From positions 1-13,901 of the forward strand of contig JBELBZ010000047.1 of the NCBI GenBank assembly GCA_042095055.1: a stretch of DNA of 13,901 nucleotides. Reading direction: 5' to 3'. The stretch's first letter is position 1. Every line of letters starts with the position of its first letter. The stretch is from UBA8752 sp042095055. GTDB taxonomy: Bacteria; Bacteroidota; Bacteroidia; Flavobacteriales_D; Sanyastnellaceae. Below the pieces are notes generated by a model that was not told the DNA's origin, did no database searches, and saw only the letters and a list, made by a program, of their open reading frames with translations. This document shows, piece by piece, positions 6,149-13,901 of the stretch. The position numbers were made by a program, and so were the translations under genes.

Positions 6149-7350
6149 ACGGCGGCCACCTGGTCGGCAGCTTCCTGGAGCAAAATGGCACTGTGCACTT
6201 CGAGGCCACTCTCGTCGATGAGCTTCTTGGCCTCGACCGCATTGGTGCCCTGCAGGCGCACAATGATGGGCACATCGATGGACCCCATGTTCTTGTAGGC
6301 ATCCACCACACCCTGGGCCACGCGGTCGCAGCGAACGATGCCGCCGAAGATGTTGACCAGAATGGCCTTTACAGCAGGGTCGCGCAAAATCATGCGGAAC
6401 GCCTTTTCGACGCGCTCAGCGTCGGCCGTTCCTCCAACGTCCAGAAAGTTCGCGGGCTCTCCCCCGCTGAGCTTGATGATGTCCATGGTGGCCATGGCCA
6501 GTCCAGCGCCGTTGACCATGCACCCCACGTTGCCGTCGAGTTTGACATAATTGAGCCCCGCTTCTCCTGCCTCCACTTCCGTCGCATCCTCCTCAGAGGT
6601 ATCGCGCATGGCCGCATAGTCCGGGTGACGGTACAGGCTGTTGCCATCGAGGGTCACCTTGGAATCCACTGCAATGACGCGGTCGTCCGAAGTCTTCAGG
6701 ACAGGGTTGATCTCAAACATAGAAGCGTCGCTGCCGACATAAGCCGCGTAGAGCGACTTGACGAACTTGACCATTTCCTTGAAGGCTTTTCCGGACAAGC
6801 CGAAATTGAAGGCAATGCGGCGGGCCTGAAAGTCGCGAAGACCGAGGGCCGGGTCGACCGTCTCTTTGAAAATCTGATCGGGACTCTCTTCGGCGACGGC
6901 CTCGATGTCCATGCCGCCCTGGGGGCTGTACATGATGATGTTGCGGCCCTGTGAACGGTCGAGCAATACACTCATGTAGAATTCACGAGGCTCGCTGTCG
7001 CCTGGCTCGTAAACGTCTTGGGCCACCAATACGCGGTTCACCTGCTTGCCCTTGTCGCTCGTCTGCGCGGTCACCAAGTGTCCACCGAGGATGCCCGCAG
7101 CCGTGTCCTTGACGTGCTCCAGCCCCTTGGCCAGCACCACTCCGTGGCTGCCTGTCTCGGTCACCGTTCCCTTTCCGCGGCCACCCGCATGGATCTGCGC
7201 CTTGACCACAAACCATCCCGTTCCAGTCTCCTTTTGGAGCTCAACAGCCACAGCGTGGGCCTCTTCTGGAGTAGAGGCAACACGGCCTTCTTGGATGGAT
7301 ACACCGAATTGCTTGAGGATGGACTTGCCTTGGAATTCGTGAAGGTTCAT
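6142..7350 (-). CDS. sucC: Succinyl-CoA synthetase (ADP-forming) beta subunit
   Basis: This is the beta subunit of succinate-CoA ligase, which with SucD converts succinyl-CoA, ADP and phosphate to succinate, CoA and ATP in the TCA cycle (cytoplasm). The 402 residues are close to the usual ~390-400. An ATP-grasp domain opens with MNLHEFQGKSIL and the HAGGRGKG loop (54-61). Mg-binding residues are in MFEINP (211-216) and VDSKVTLD (228-235). The C-terminal CoA-ligase domain shows NGAGLAMATMDI (280-291), the FLDVGGTA turn (302-309) and ILVNIFGGIVRCD (330-342). All motifs are intact. Start ATG 7350 gives the canonical N-terminus. sucD is not in the window, so the two subunit genes appear to be separated here. 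A good Bacteroidota promoter is visible just upstream. Confidence 0.97.
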   Translation of the reverse strand: MNLHEFQGKSILKQFGVSIQEGRVASTPEEAHAVAVELQKETGTGWFVVKAQIHAGGRGKGTVTETGSHGVVLAKGLEHVKDTAAGILGGHLVTAQTSDKGKQVNRVLVAQDVYEPGDSEPREFYMSVLLDRSQGRNIIMYSPQGGMDIEAVAEESPDQIFKETVDPALGLRDFQARRIAFNFGLSGKAFKEMVKFVKSLYAAYVGSDASMFEINPVLKTSDDRVIAVDSKVTLDGNSLYRHPDYAAMRDTSEEDATEVEAGEAGLNYVKLDGNVGCMVNGAGLAMATMDIIKLSGGEPANFLDVGGTADAERVEKAFRMILRDPAVKAILVNIFGGIVRCDRVAQGVVDAYKNMGSIDVPIIVRLQGTNAVEAKKLIDESGLEVHSAILLQEAADQVAAVL

Positions 7351-7387
7351 GGCGTTGGGTGTTCTTGTTGTGGCCGAATCGGCGCCG

Positions 7388-7418
7388 CAAAGTTAGCCTT
7401 CGGACGTAGCTTTCGCAC
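7388..7418 (-). promoter_or_regulatory. Probable sucC promoter
   Basis: On the minus strand TAACTTTG (7395-7388) matches the Bacteroidota -7 consensus TAnnTTTG exactly. About 20 bases upstream lies TGTG, a weak fit to the -33 TTTG. This would give a short leader of roughly 30 bases before the sucC ATG. The -7 box is convincing; the -33 box is poor. Confidence 0.5.
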
Positions 7419-8072
7419 ATGCTCGAAGCAACCGGCATCCACAAAAGCCATGGAGACCTCGAAGTTCTGCGGGGCGTAGACGTTTCCTTGACGGCTGGAG
7501 AGGTCGTCTCCATCGTTGGCCCCTCTGGCGCAGGAAAGACAACGTTGCTCAATGTGATCTCGACGCTGGACCGCCCCAACCGCGGCAGCGTCACCGTTGA
7601 TGGCATCGATTTGGCAGGGCTCAAAGACAAGGCACTCGCCCGATTCAGAAACGCCCACATCGGTTTTGTCTTCCAGTTTCACCAGCTGCTCCCGGAATTC
7701 AACGCCCTCGAAAATGCCATGCTGCCCGCCCTCGTCGGCGGCAAATCCGAAAAGGAGGCCGAAGCCTCGGCCATGGCAAAATTGACAGAGCTGGGGTTGG
7801 CTGCTCGGGCGAAACACCTGCCGAGCCAACTCAGTGGAGGCGAACAACAGCGGGTCGCGGTGGCCCGGGCACTGGTCAATGACCCTCCCCTGCTTTTTGC
7901 GGATGAACCTTCAGGCAACCTGGATACCGCCAATGCTGAAGCCCTGCACGACCTCTTCTTTGACCTCCGGGACCGGCACGGCCTGACCATTGCATTGGTG
8001 ACCCACAATGAAGGCTTGGCCGAACGTGCAGACCGACAAATCCGGCTGCGCGACGGACGGATACAGTCCTAA
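7419..8072 (+). CDS. lolD: ABC transporter ATP-binding protein, LolD type
   Basis: This 217-residue ABC ATPase is of the LolD/MacB subfamily. LolD powers release of outer-membrane lipoproteins from the inner membrane together with LolC/LolE-type permeases. Walker A is GPSGAGKT (34-41), the Q-loop is at Gln86, the signature is LSGGE (138-142), Walker B is LLFADEP (158-164), the D-loop is NLD (167-169) and the H-loop is His196. The stretch FQFHQLLPEFNALEN (85-99) after the Q-loop is the feature that points to LolD rather than a general exporter. No membrane partner is adjacent in the window, so the partner must be encoded elsewhere, as is often the case in Bacteroidota. It starts at ATG 7419, 68 bases from the divergent sucC gene. 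A role in macrolide-type (MacB) export is the main alternative. Confidence 0.87.
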   Translation: MLEATGIHKSHGDLEVLRGVDVSLTAGEVVSIVGPSGAGKTTLLNVISTLDRPNRGSVTVDGIDLAGLKDKALARFRNAHIGFVFQFHQLLPEFNALENAMLPALVGGKSEKEAEASAMAKLTELGLAARAKHLPSQLSGGEQQRVAVARALVNDPPLLFADEPSGNLDTANAEALHDLFFDLRDRHGLTIALVTHNEGLAERADRQIRLRDGRIQS

Positions 8073-8081
8073 ATCAGACGC

Positions 8082-8095
8082 TGGGGCGATCCCCA
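8082..8095 (+). terminator. Weak hairpin after lolD
   Basis: A 5-bp perfect stem TGGGG/CCCCA with a CGAT loop lies ten bases after the lolD stop. It is followed by an A-run rather than a T-run on the plus strand, so it lacks the second half of an intrinsic terminator. It is listed only because it is the only hairpin I found in the gap between lolD and the regulator gene. Confidence 0.2.
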
Positions 8096-8128
8096 CGCAC
8101 CAAAAAAAGACCCGCACACATCAAAATA

Positions 8129-8167
8129 ATATGTTATGCATGCAGAATGTATGCGTGCATAACGTAT
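8129..8167. promoter_or_regulatory. Long imperfect palindrome, probable MarR operator
   Basis: Centred on 8148, bases 8129-8144 pair with 8152-8167 at 14 of 16 positions (arms ATATGTTATGCATGCA and TGCGTGCATAACGTAT). The two mismatches are T-G pairs. Inside lie two copies of ATGCRTGCA in direct orientation (8136-8144 and 8151-8159), 15 bases apart; the first contains the perfect palindrome TGCATGCA. It ends ten bases before the GTG chosen as the regulator's start. MarR dimers bind palindromes of this size and usually repress their own operon, so autoregulation of the marR-fadNAE unit, perhaps relieved by acyl-CoA, is the natural inference. Confidence 0.72.
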
Positions 8168-8176
8168 ATTGAAGGC

Positions 8177-8659
8177 GTGAAACCCAAAGACACCATCGAT
8201 TTCCACGTGCGGTTCGCGTGGGCTGGTATTGCCCGACAGTATGGACAGCTGGCTGCAGCGCGCGGCACCACCATGGCGATGGGGCAAACCTTGCTCAACA
8301 TTGAAAAGCACGGAACGCCTTCGACCCAGCTCGGACCGCGCATGGGCATGGAAAAGACTTCATTGAGCCGCCTGCTCAACAACCTGGAGTCTCACGGCAT
8401 GATCGAGCGGAGAACCGATGAGGCCGACCGCCGCATCGTCCGCATTCACCTGACCCCCACAGGCAAAAAGGAGCGCGACCGCGCACGTACCGCCGTGCGC
8501 AGCTTCAACGCCTGGATTGCCGATCAGCTCGGCGCCGAGCGCACCGAACGCCTCATGGGCGACCTCCAGAAACTCAACGACCTCATCGTCCAGTATCCGA
8601 CCCGGGACGCACTTCCGAAACTCGAGCAGGACGACAACCCCGATTCCAACGCCGCCTAA
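8177..8659 (+). CDS. MarR-family transcriptional regulator of the fad operon
   Basis: This is a winged helix-turn-helix repressor of the MarR family, 160 residues from the GTG at 8177. The recognition-helix region is GMEKTSLSRLLNNLESHG (57-74), and the wing is ERRTDEADRRIVRIHLTPTGK (about 77-97) with the family-typical DRR. Helices at both ends would form the dimer interface. I chose GTG 8177 because it yields MKPKDTIDFHVRFAW, the N-terminus I recall for Bacteroidota homologues beside beta-oxidation genes. The ATG at 8147 would place the start inside the palindrome and adds an atypical MYACITYIEG. It stands two bases before fadN, so it is almost surely co-transcribed and senses fatty-acid status, probably long-chain acyl-CoA. 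The ligand is an inference. In Bacillus the same enzymes are controlled by a TetR-type FadR instead. Confidence 0.9.
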   Translation: MKPKDTIDFHVRFAWAGIARQYGQLAAARGTTMAMGQTLLNIEKHGTPSTQLGPRMGMEKTSLSRLLNNLESHGMIERRTDEADRRIVRIHLTPTGKKERDRARTAVRSFNAWIADQLGAERTERLMGDLQKLNDLIVQYPTRDALPKLEQDDNPDSNAA

Positions 8660-8661
8660 AC

Positions 8662-11043
8662 ATGGCTTCACCTACCCTCCCCCATTCATTTGACCGCGTG
8701 GCCGTGCTCGGCTCAGGCGTGATGGGCAGTGCCATTGCCTGCCACCTCGCTCAAACCGGTCACGATGTGCTCCTGCTGGACCTGCCCGCCAAGGAAGGTC
8801 CGCGCAATGCCGTCGCCGATGGCCACCTCAAGGCCTGCATCAAGTCCAAGCCCAGTCCCCTGTACCGCAAGGCCTTTGCCAAGCGCATCACCACGGGAAA
8901 CTTCGAGGACGACATGCCCAAAATCGCAGGTTGCGATTGGATCATCGAAGTCATCGTAGAGCGGCTCGACATCAAGCAAATCGTCTTTGCACAGGTCGAA
9001 GAGCACCGCAAGCCCGGTACGCCCATCACCTCCAATACAAGCGGCATCCCCATTGGCGACCTCGCCGAAGGACGCAGCGAAGACTTTCAGGCCTGCTTCT
9101 GTGGAACCCACTTCTTTAACCCGCCGCGCTATTTGGCGCTGCTCGAGATCATCCCGCACGGCAGCAGCGACCCCGCGCTGATCGACTTCTTTATGGCCTA
9201 CGGCCGCGATCGGTTGGGCAAGACCACGGTGCTCTGCAAGGACACCCCGGCTTTCATTGCCAACCGCGTCGGCGTATTTGCCATCCAAGCATTGTTCCAC
9301 ACCGTTCAGGACATGGGCCTGAGCATTGAGGCGGTGGACAAGCTGACCGGACCAGCCATGGGGCGCCCGAAGAGTGCCACCTTCCGCACCTGTGATGTGG
9401 TGGGGCTCGACACGCTGGTCCACGTGGCCAATGGCGTCAAAGACAACTGTCCGGACGACGAGCGCAAGGCGGTCTTTGAGACCCCCAAGTTTGTGCAGCA
9501 CCTGGTGGACAACGGACACCTCGGCAGCAAATCCGGCCAAGGCTTCTACAAGAAAACCAAGGTGGATGGCAAGAAGGCCATCCTCGGCCTCGACCTCGAC
9601 ACCCTCGAATACCGGCCCAAGCCCAAGGTCAAGTATGCCACCCTCGACGCCGCCAAAAAAGTGGACGACCTGGCCGAGCGCACGCGCGTCCTCTATGACG
9701 GTCAAGACGAAGCCGGCACCTTCTACCGCCGCGTCTTCAGCGATGTGTTTGCCTACGTAACCCACCGCATTCCCGAAATCGCCGACGAGCCCTACCGCAT
9801 TGACGACGCCCTCCGCGCCGGATTTGGCTGGGAAATGGGGGCCTTTGAGACCATGGACGCTGTAGGCGTTGCCAAAGCCGTGGAACAATGCAAGGCGCAC
9901 GGACAGGAGGTGGCCCAGTGGGTGCACGACTTCTTGGCCGCCGGCCACGAGACCTTCTATACGGTGACCGACGGCGTCCGCTCCTGCTACAATCCAGGAA
10001 CCAAGGCCTACGAGGTGGTGCCCGGACAGGAAGGCCGCATCAAGCTCGCCTACCTCGGAGAGGACAAGGTGGTGTGGCAAAACAAGGGGTTGACCATTCA
10101 CGACCTCGGCGACGGCATCCTCAATGTGGGCTTCCACACCAAGATGAACACCATCGGCGCGGAGATCCTGCAGGGGTTGAACCACGCTTATGACATCGCC
10201 GAAGACCCATCTACGCCGTGGCGCGGGGTGGTCATCTCCAACGAGGGCGGCAACTTCTCGGCGGGAGCGAACGTGGGCATGGTTTTTATGCTCGCAGTAG
10301 AACAGGAATACGATGAGCTCGACTACGCGATCCGCATGTTCCAAAACACGGTCATGCGCACGCGTTATTCCAGCATCCCAGTTGTGGTGGCCACCCACCA
10401 GATGACCTTGGGTGGGGGATGCGAGCTCACCATGCACGCCGACAAAGTGATCGCGCATGCAGAGACCTATATCGGACTTGTAGAATTTGGTGTCGGCCTG
10501 ATTCCAGGAGGCGCCGGGACCAAGGAGTTCGCCTTGCGTGCTTCCGATGAATTTACCGAGGGCGGCATCCGCTTGGAAGTATTGCGCGAGCGCTTTTTGA
10601 CCGTGGGACAGGCCAAGGTGGCCACCAGCGCCTACGAAGCCTTTGACCTCGGGTACCTGCGCCCCGGCGTCGACGAGGTGGAGCTCGACCGATCCCGCCT
10701 GACGGCACGCGCCAAGGTCGCCGCATTGGCCATGGCCGACAGCGGATACGTGCCACCGCGCGAACGCACCGACATCACTGTGCTCGGCCAAGAGGGTTTG
10801 GGCATCGTGCACGTTGGCGCCAACAGCATGAAGTCGGCCGGGTACATTTCCGACCACGACGAGCTCATCTCGGTAAAGCTCGGAACCGTCATGTGCGGCG
10901 GTGATTTCAGCGCACCCACCACCGTTAGCGAGCGCTACCTGCTCGACATCGAACGTGCCACATTCGCCTCACTCTGCCGCGAGCGCAAATCCCTGGAGCG
11001 CATGCAGAGCCTGATTCAATCCGGCAAGATCCTCCGCAACTGA
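8662..11043 (+). CDS. fadN: 3-hydroxyacyl-CoA dehydrogenase / enoyl-CoA hydratase fusion, FadN type
   Basis: This bifunctional beta-oxidation enzyme hydrates 2-enoyl-CoA and then oxidises the 3-hydroxyacyl-CoA with NAD+. At 793 residues it matches the Bacillus FadN length and order: dehydrogenase first, hydratase last, opposite to E. coli FadB. The Rossmann motif is GSGVMG (17-22). The dehydrogenase catalytic pair is His150 in GTHFFNPP and Glu162 in LLEIIP, followed by CKDTPAFIANRVG (192-204). A second 3HCDH C-terminal region spans about 350-425. The hydratase/isomerase fold begins near 475, with oxyanion segment FSAGANVGM (532-540), Glu588 in LGGGCELTM and Glu608 in LVEFGVGLIPGGAGT. Both hydratase glutamates are kept, so both halves look active. 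The start is the ATG two bases after the regulator stop. The thiolase gene follows within 20 bases. Confidence 0.96.
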   Translation: MASPTLPHSFDRVAVLGSGVMGSAIACHLAQTGHDVLLLDLPAKEGPRNAVADGHLKACIKSKPSPLYRKAFAKRITTGNFEDDMPKIAGCDWIIEVIVERLDIKQIVFAQVEEHRKPGTPITSNTSGIPIGDLAEGRSEDFQACFCGTHFFNPPRYLALLEIIPHGSSDPALIDFFMAYGRDRLGKTTVLCKDTPAFIANRVGVFAIQALFHTVQDMGLSIEAVDKLTGPAMGRPKSATFRTCDVVGLDTLVHVANGVKDNCPDDERKAVFETPKFVQHLVDNGHLGSKSGQGFYKKTKVDGKKAILGLDLDTLEYRPKPKVKYATLDAAKKVDDLAERTRVLYDGQDEAGTFYRRVFSDVFAYVTHRIPEIADEPYRIDDALRAGFGWEMGAFETMDAVGVAKAVEQCKAHGQEVAQWVHDFLAAGHETFYTVTDGVRSCYNPGTKAYEVVPGQEGRIKLAYLGEDKVVWQNKGLTIHDLGDGILNVGFHTKMNTIGAEILQGLNHAYDIAEDPSTPWRGVVISNEGGNFSAGANVGMVFMLAVEQEYDELDYAIRMFQNTVMRTRYSSIPVVVATHQMTLGGGCELTMHADKVIAHAETYIGLVEFGVGLIPGGAGTKEFALRASDEFTEGGIRLEVLRERFLTVGQAKVATSAYEAFDLGYLRPGVDEVELDRSRLTARAKVAALAMADSGYVPPRERTDITVLGQEGLGIVHVGANSMKSAGYISDHDELISVKLGTVMCGGDFSAPTTVSERYLLDIERATFASLCRERKSLERMQSLIQSGKILRN

Positions 11044-11063
11044 ACCCCTTGAACCCTACGATT

Positions 11064-12242
11064 ATGCAAGACGCTTACATCATCGCCGGATCCCGCAGTG
11101 CGGTCGGCAAGGCCACCAAGGGCACCCTTCGCGATGTCCGACCGGACGACCTCGCCGCTCAGGTGGTGCGCCACCTCGTGGCTTCCCTGCCGGAATTCGA
11201 CCCCAACCTCATCCACGACGTCATCGTCGGCAACGCTTCTCCTGAAGCCGAGCAAGGCCTCAACGTGGCCCGCCTCATCTCGCTGATGGGACTCTCCACC
11301 GAAAAGGTGCCGGGTATGACTGTGAACCGCTATTGCTCCAGCGGACTGGAGACCATCGCCATCGCGACGGCCAAGATCCGCACCGGCATGCAAGAGCTGA
11401 TCATCGCAGGCGGCACCGAAAGCATGTCGTGCATGCCCATGGGCGGCTGGCGCATTGTGCCCAACGCCCGCGTGGCCCAGGAAAACCCCGACTGGTATTG
11501 GGGCATGGGACTGACCGCCGAAGCGGTGGCCAATGAATTCAAAGTGAGCCGTGAGGCCCAAGACGCTTTTGCCGTCCGCTCCCACGAGCGCGCCGCAGCA
11601 GCCATCGACAATGGAAGGTTGCAAGCGGGCATCGCGCCGATTGAGTTTACGCGGGTGGACCTGGATGGCGACGGAAAGCGGCGCGAGACCCACGTGAAGT
11701 TCGAAGTGGACGAAGGCGTGCGGCGCGGCACCAGCATGGAAGGCTTGGCCAAGCTGCGCCCTGTGTTTGCTGCCGGCGGCAGCGTGACGGCCGGCAACAG
11801 CTCACAGACCTCAGACGGCGCGGCCTTTGTGATGGTCGCCTCTGAGCGCATGGTCAAGGAGCTGGGCGTAGAGCCCATCGCCCGACTGAAGTCCTACCAC
11901 GTGGCGGCCCTCGCCCCCCGCATCATGGGCATGGGCCCGGTACACGCCGTGCCCCCCGCCCTCGAAAAAGCGGGACTCAAGAAGGACGACATCGATTTGT
12001 GGGAGCTCAACGAGGCTTTCGCCAGCCAAGGCGTGGCCGTCTGCAACGAACTCGGGCTCGACCAAGAAAAAGTCAACGTGAACGGCGGCGCCATCGCCCT
12101 GGGACACCCGCTGGGGTGCACCGGAGCCAAGCTCACCGTTCAAATGCTCAACGAACTCAAGGCCCGCGGTGGAAAGCACGGCGTGGTCACCATGTGTGTC
12201 GGCACAGGCCAAGGGGCCGCCGGCGTCATTGAAATGCTCTAA
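11064..12242 (+). CDS. fadA: Acetyl-CoA C-acyltransferase (3-ketoacyl-CoA thiolase)
   Basis: This thiolase catalyses the last beta-oxidation step, cleaving 3-ketoacyl-CoA with CoA to acetyl-CoA and a shortened acyl-CoA. From ATG 11064 it has 392 residues, the usual length. The nucleophilic cysteine is Cys91 in NRYCSSGL. NEAF (316-319), GHPLGCTGA (His348) and the second catalytic cysteine Cys378 in MCVGTGQG are all present. A TTG at 11049 would add five residues (MNPTI); the ATG is preferred because MQDAYIIAGSRSAVGK is the canonical thiolase beginning. It lies 20 bases after fadN and 10 bases before fadE, forming one transcription unit with them. The pairing with a FadN-type partner and a VLCAD-like dehydrogenase argues for fatty-acid degradation rather than acetoacetyl-CoA synthesis. 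Confidence 0.96.
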   Translation: MQDAYIIAGSRSAVGKATKGTLRDVRPDDLAAQVVRHLVASLPEFDPNLIHDVIVGNASPEAEQGLNVARLISLMGLSTEKVPGMTVNRYCSSGLETIAIATAKIRTGMQELIIAGGTESMSCMPMGGWRIVPNARVAQENPDWYWGMGLTAEAVANEFKVSREAQDAFAVRSHERAAAAIDNGRLQAGIAPIEFTRVDLDGDGKRRETHVKFEVDEGVRRGTSMEGLAKLRPVFAAGGSVTAGNSSQTSDGAAFVMVASERMVKELGVEPIARLKSYHVAALAPRIMGMGPVHAVPPALEKAGLKKDDIDLWELNEAFASQGVAVCNELGLDQEKVNVNGGAIALGHPLGCTGAKLTVQMLNELKARGGKHGVVTMCVGTGQGAAGVIEML

Positions 12243-12252
12243 TCCAACTGTC

Positions 12253-13901
12253 ATGACAAGCAATCCCAAAAACCAGGCCGGCAAGGCCATCACGGGCGGC
12301 GAGTTCCTCATCCGGAAAACCGCCGCACAGGACATCTTCATTCCAGAGGAGTGGAACGAGGAGCAGCGGATGATCAAGAAGATGACGCACGACTTCATCG
12401 CGCAGCGTGTGCATCCCCACATCGAAGCCATCGACCAGCAGGAGCCTGGTTTGATCGAGAAGTTGATGGAAGAAGCCGGCGAGCTCGGCCTCCTCGGCAG
12501 CTCCGTCTCGGAAGACCTCGGCGGCATGGGCATGGACTTCAAGACCACCATGCTCATCACCGAAGCCATTGGTGACGGGCACGCCTTTAGCGTCAGCTTC
12601 TCCGCCCACACGGGCATCGGCACCCTGCCCATCCTGTACTACGGCAACGACGCCCAGAAACAGAAATATGTGCCGGGCATGGCCAGCGGTAAGCTCAAGG
12701 GATGCTACTGCTTGACCGAGCCCAGCAGCGGATCGGACGCCAACAGCGGCAAGACGACCGCCAAGCTCACCGAAGACGGCAAGCACTACGTCATCAACGG
12801 CCAGAAGATGTGGATCACCAACGGCGGATTTGCCGACGTGATGATCGTCTTTGCCAAGATCGACGACGACAAGAACCTGACCGCCTTCATCATCGATGGC
12901 GACAGCGAGGGCATCACCAAGAACCCCGAGGAAAAGAAGATGGGCATCAAGGGTTCTTCGACCCGCCAGATCTTCTTTAACGATGTGAAGGTGCCGGTGG
13001 AGAACCTGCTGTATGAGCGCGAGAAGGGATTCAAAATCGCGGTCAACATCCTCAACATCGGGCGCATCAAGCTCGGCGGTGCTGTGATCGGTGCCTCAAA
13101 AGGCGCACTGACCGGCGGCATCATCTACGCCAACGAGCGCAACCAGTTCGGACGGCCCATCTCCAAGTATGGCGCGATCCGACACAAGTTGGCCCAAAGC
13201 GCCATCGAGATTTACGCCTGCGAAGCGGCCACCTACCGCGCCACCCAAAACATCGACGACGCCATCAAGGCGCTCAAGGAAGGCGGCATGGAACACGGCG
13301 AAGCCACCCTCAAAGGCATCGCGGACTTCGCTCCGGAGTGCGCCATGATGAAGGTCCTGGGCTCAGAGGTGCTCGACCTGGTCATCGACGAGGCCGTGCA
13401 AATCCACGGCGGCATGGGCTACTCGGCCGAGACGCGCGTGGAGCGCGGCTACCGCGACGCCCGCATCAACCGCATCTTCGAAGGCACCAACGAGATCAAC
13501 CGCATGCTCACGGTGGACATGATCTTGAAGAAGGCCATGAAGGGGCAGATGGACTTGATGACCCCCGCCATGGCGGTGGCCGAGGAGATCACCGGCGTGC
13601 CCGATTTCGGCATGCCCCCCACCGACGTCTTTGAGGCCCACCTGGAATACGTCGAGAAGTTCAAGAAGGCCGTGTTGCTGGTGGCCGGTGCCGCCGTGCA
13701 AAAGCTGATGCAGACCCTCGCCAAAGAGCAAGAGGTGCTGATGCACATCGCCGACATGATGATCTGGACCTACGCCGCCGAGTCCCTCGTGCTGCGCGTC
13801 CAAAAGCTCTCCGGCATCCGCGGCAGCGAAGAAGCTGTGGCCCACGAGCTCGCCATGATGAAGGTCTACTGCTACGAAGTCGCCGAGCGCATGCACTCCT
13901 C
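12253..13901 (+). CDS. fadE: Acyl-CoA dehydrogenase, FadE/VLCAD-like (3' end cut off)
   Basis: This is an FAD-dependent acyl-CoA dehydrogenase catalysing the first beta-oxidation step (acyl-CoA to trans-2-enoyl-CoA). The 549 codons seen are open at the window end; Bacillus-type FadE proteins are about 600 residues, so perhaps 50 are missing. An N-terminal helical domain (to ~150) is followed by the FAD/substrate strand CYCLTEPSSGSDA and the WITNGGFAD segment. Then come RNQFGRPISKYGAIRHKLA, QIHGGMGYSAE and RIFEGTNEINR, where Glu410 is the expected catalytic base. After about residue 430 there is an extra C-terminal helical region of the VLCAD/ACAD9 kind, which suits long-chain substrates and sometimes membrane association. 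ATG 12253 lies ten bases after the fadA stop. An electron-transfer flavoprotein partner is not in the window. Confidence 0.95.
   Translation, partial: MTSNPKNQAGKAITGGEFLIRKTAAQDIFIPEEWNEEQRMIKKMTHDFIAQRVHPHIEAIDQQEPGLIEKLMEEAGELGLLGSSVSEDLGGMGMDFKTTMLITEAIGDGHAFSVSFSAHTGIGTLPILYYGNDAQKQKYVPGMASGKLKGCYCLTEPSSGSDANSGKTTAKLTEDGKHYVINGQKMWITNGGFADVMIVFAKIDDDKNLTAFIIDGDSEGITKNPEEKKMGIKGSSTRQIFFNDVKVPVENLLYEREKGFKIAVNILNIGRIKLGGAVIGASKGALTGGIIYANERNQFGRPISKYGAIRHKLAQSAIEIYACEAATYRATQNIDDAIKALKEGGMEHGEATLKGIADFAPECAMMKVLGSEVLDLVIDEAVQIHGGMGYSAETRVERGYRDARINRIFEGTNEINRMLTVDMILKKAMKGQMDLMTPAMAVAEEITGVPDFGMPPTDVFEAHLEYVEKFKKAVLLVAGAAVQKLMQTLAKEQEVLMHIADMMIWTYAAESLVLRVQKLSGIRGSEEAVAHELAMMKVYCYEVAERMHS

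Noticed and set aside
7407..7414. TAGCTTTC as a -7 box for lolD
   Set aside because: It is one base off consensus, has no TTG at 19-21 bases upstream, and would place the transcript start inside the coding region.
8147..8176. ATG at 8147 as start of the MarR regulator
   Set aside because: It lies in the middle of the operator-like palindrome, and the ten added residues do not resemble the family N-terminus. GTG 8177 gives a typical MKPKDTIDF start.
8713..10857. 714-codon open frame on the minus strand opposite fadN
   Set aside because: It is an antisense shadow of the GC-rich fadN gene. The plus strand has a complete two-domain enzyme with all catalytic residues, while the antisense translation (rich in His, Gly, Val) shows no domain I recognise and no start context.
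13363..13896. Minus-strand open frame of 177 codons opposite fadE
   Set aside because: It is a His/Leu/Gly-rich mirror of fadE codons, with no independent support.

Overview
The window reads as a chromosomal segment of a fairly GC-rich member of the Bacteroidota, most likely a relative of the Flavobacteriales. Three lines support this: the 5' end of the 16S rRNA has the Bacteroidota-style start (AGAGTTTGATCCTGGCTCAG followed by GATGAACGCTAGCGGCAGGC), several promoters have the phylum's unusual -33 TTG / -7 TAnnTTTG form, and the proteins (lipoprotein amidohydrolase, Cys-rich secreted protein with MopE-like and dockerin-like motifs, stand-alone sucC, lolD, MarR-fadNAE) fit that group. The assignment to order is inference.

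Left part, minus strand (1-4718). The first 359 bases are the 5' part of a 16S rRNA gene reading leftward, cut by the window edge. Bases 360-664 hold its leader: a boxA-like element, two small hairpins and two tandem promoters with the same architecture. Upstream, in the same direction, lies a tight four-gene cluster: a SUI1/YciH translation factor, a THUMP-domain RNA methyltransferase (ATGA overlap), a lipoprotein amidohydrolase of the YtcJ type, and a SCO1/SenC copper chaperone. No terminator is visible between this cluster and the rRNA promoters.

Middle (4802-8072). A secreted Cys-rich protein with a MopE-like segment and two dockerin-like calcium-loop repeats is followed at once by a small O-methyltransferase gene, both on the plus strand. 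Converging on them is sucC (succinyl-CoA synthetase beta, minus strand). Diverging from sucC is a LolD-type ABC ATPase gene.

Right part, plus strand (8129-13901). A MarR-family regulator gene is preceded by a long imperfect palindrome, its probable operator. The gene is followed with almost no spacing by fadN (3-hydroxyacyl-CoA dehydrogenase/enoyl-CoA hydratase fusion), fadA (thiolase) and fadE (acyl-CoA dehydrogenase, cut by the window end). Together these three enzymes cover all four steps of the fatty-acid beta-oxidation spiral, in the same order as the Bacillus subtilis fadNAE operon but with a different regulator family. Acetyl-CoA made here feeds the TCA cycle in which SucC acts.

I see no mobile element, CRISPR array, phage gene or defence system. 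Most of the window is housekeeping metabolism. The parts most worth a second look are the tandem rRNA promoters, the MarR operator and the Cys-rich secreted protein.
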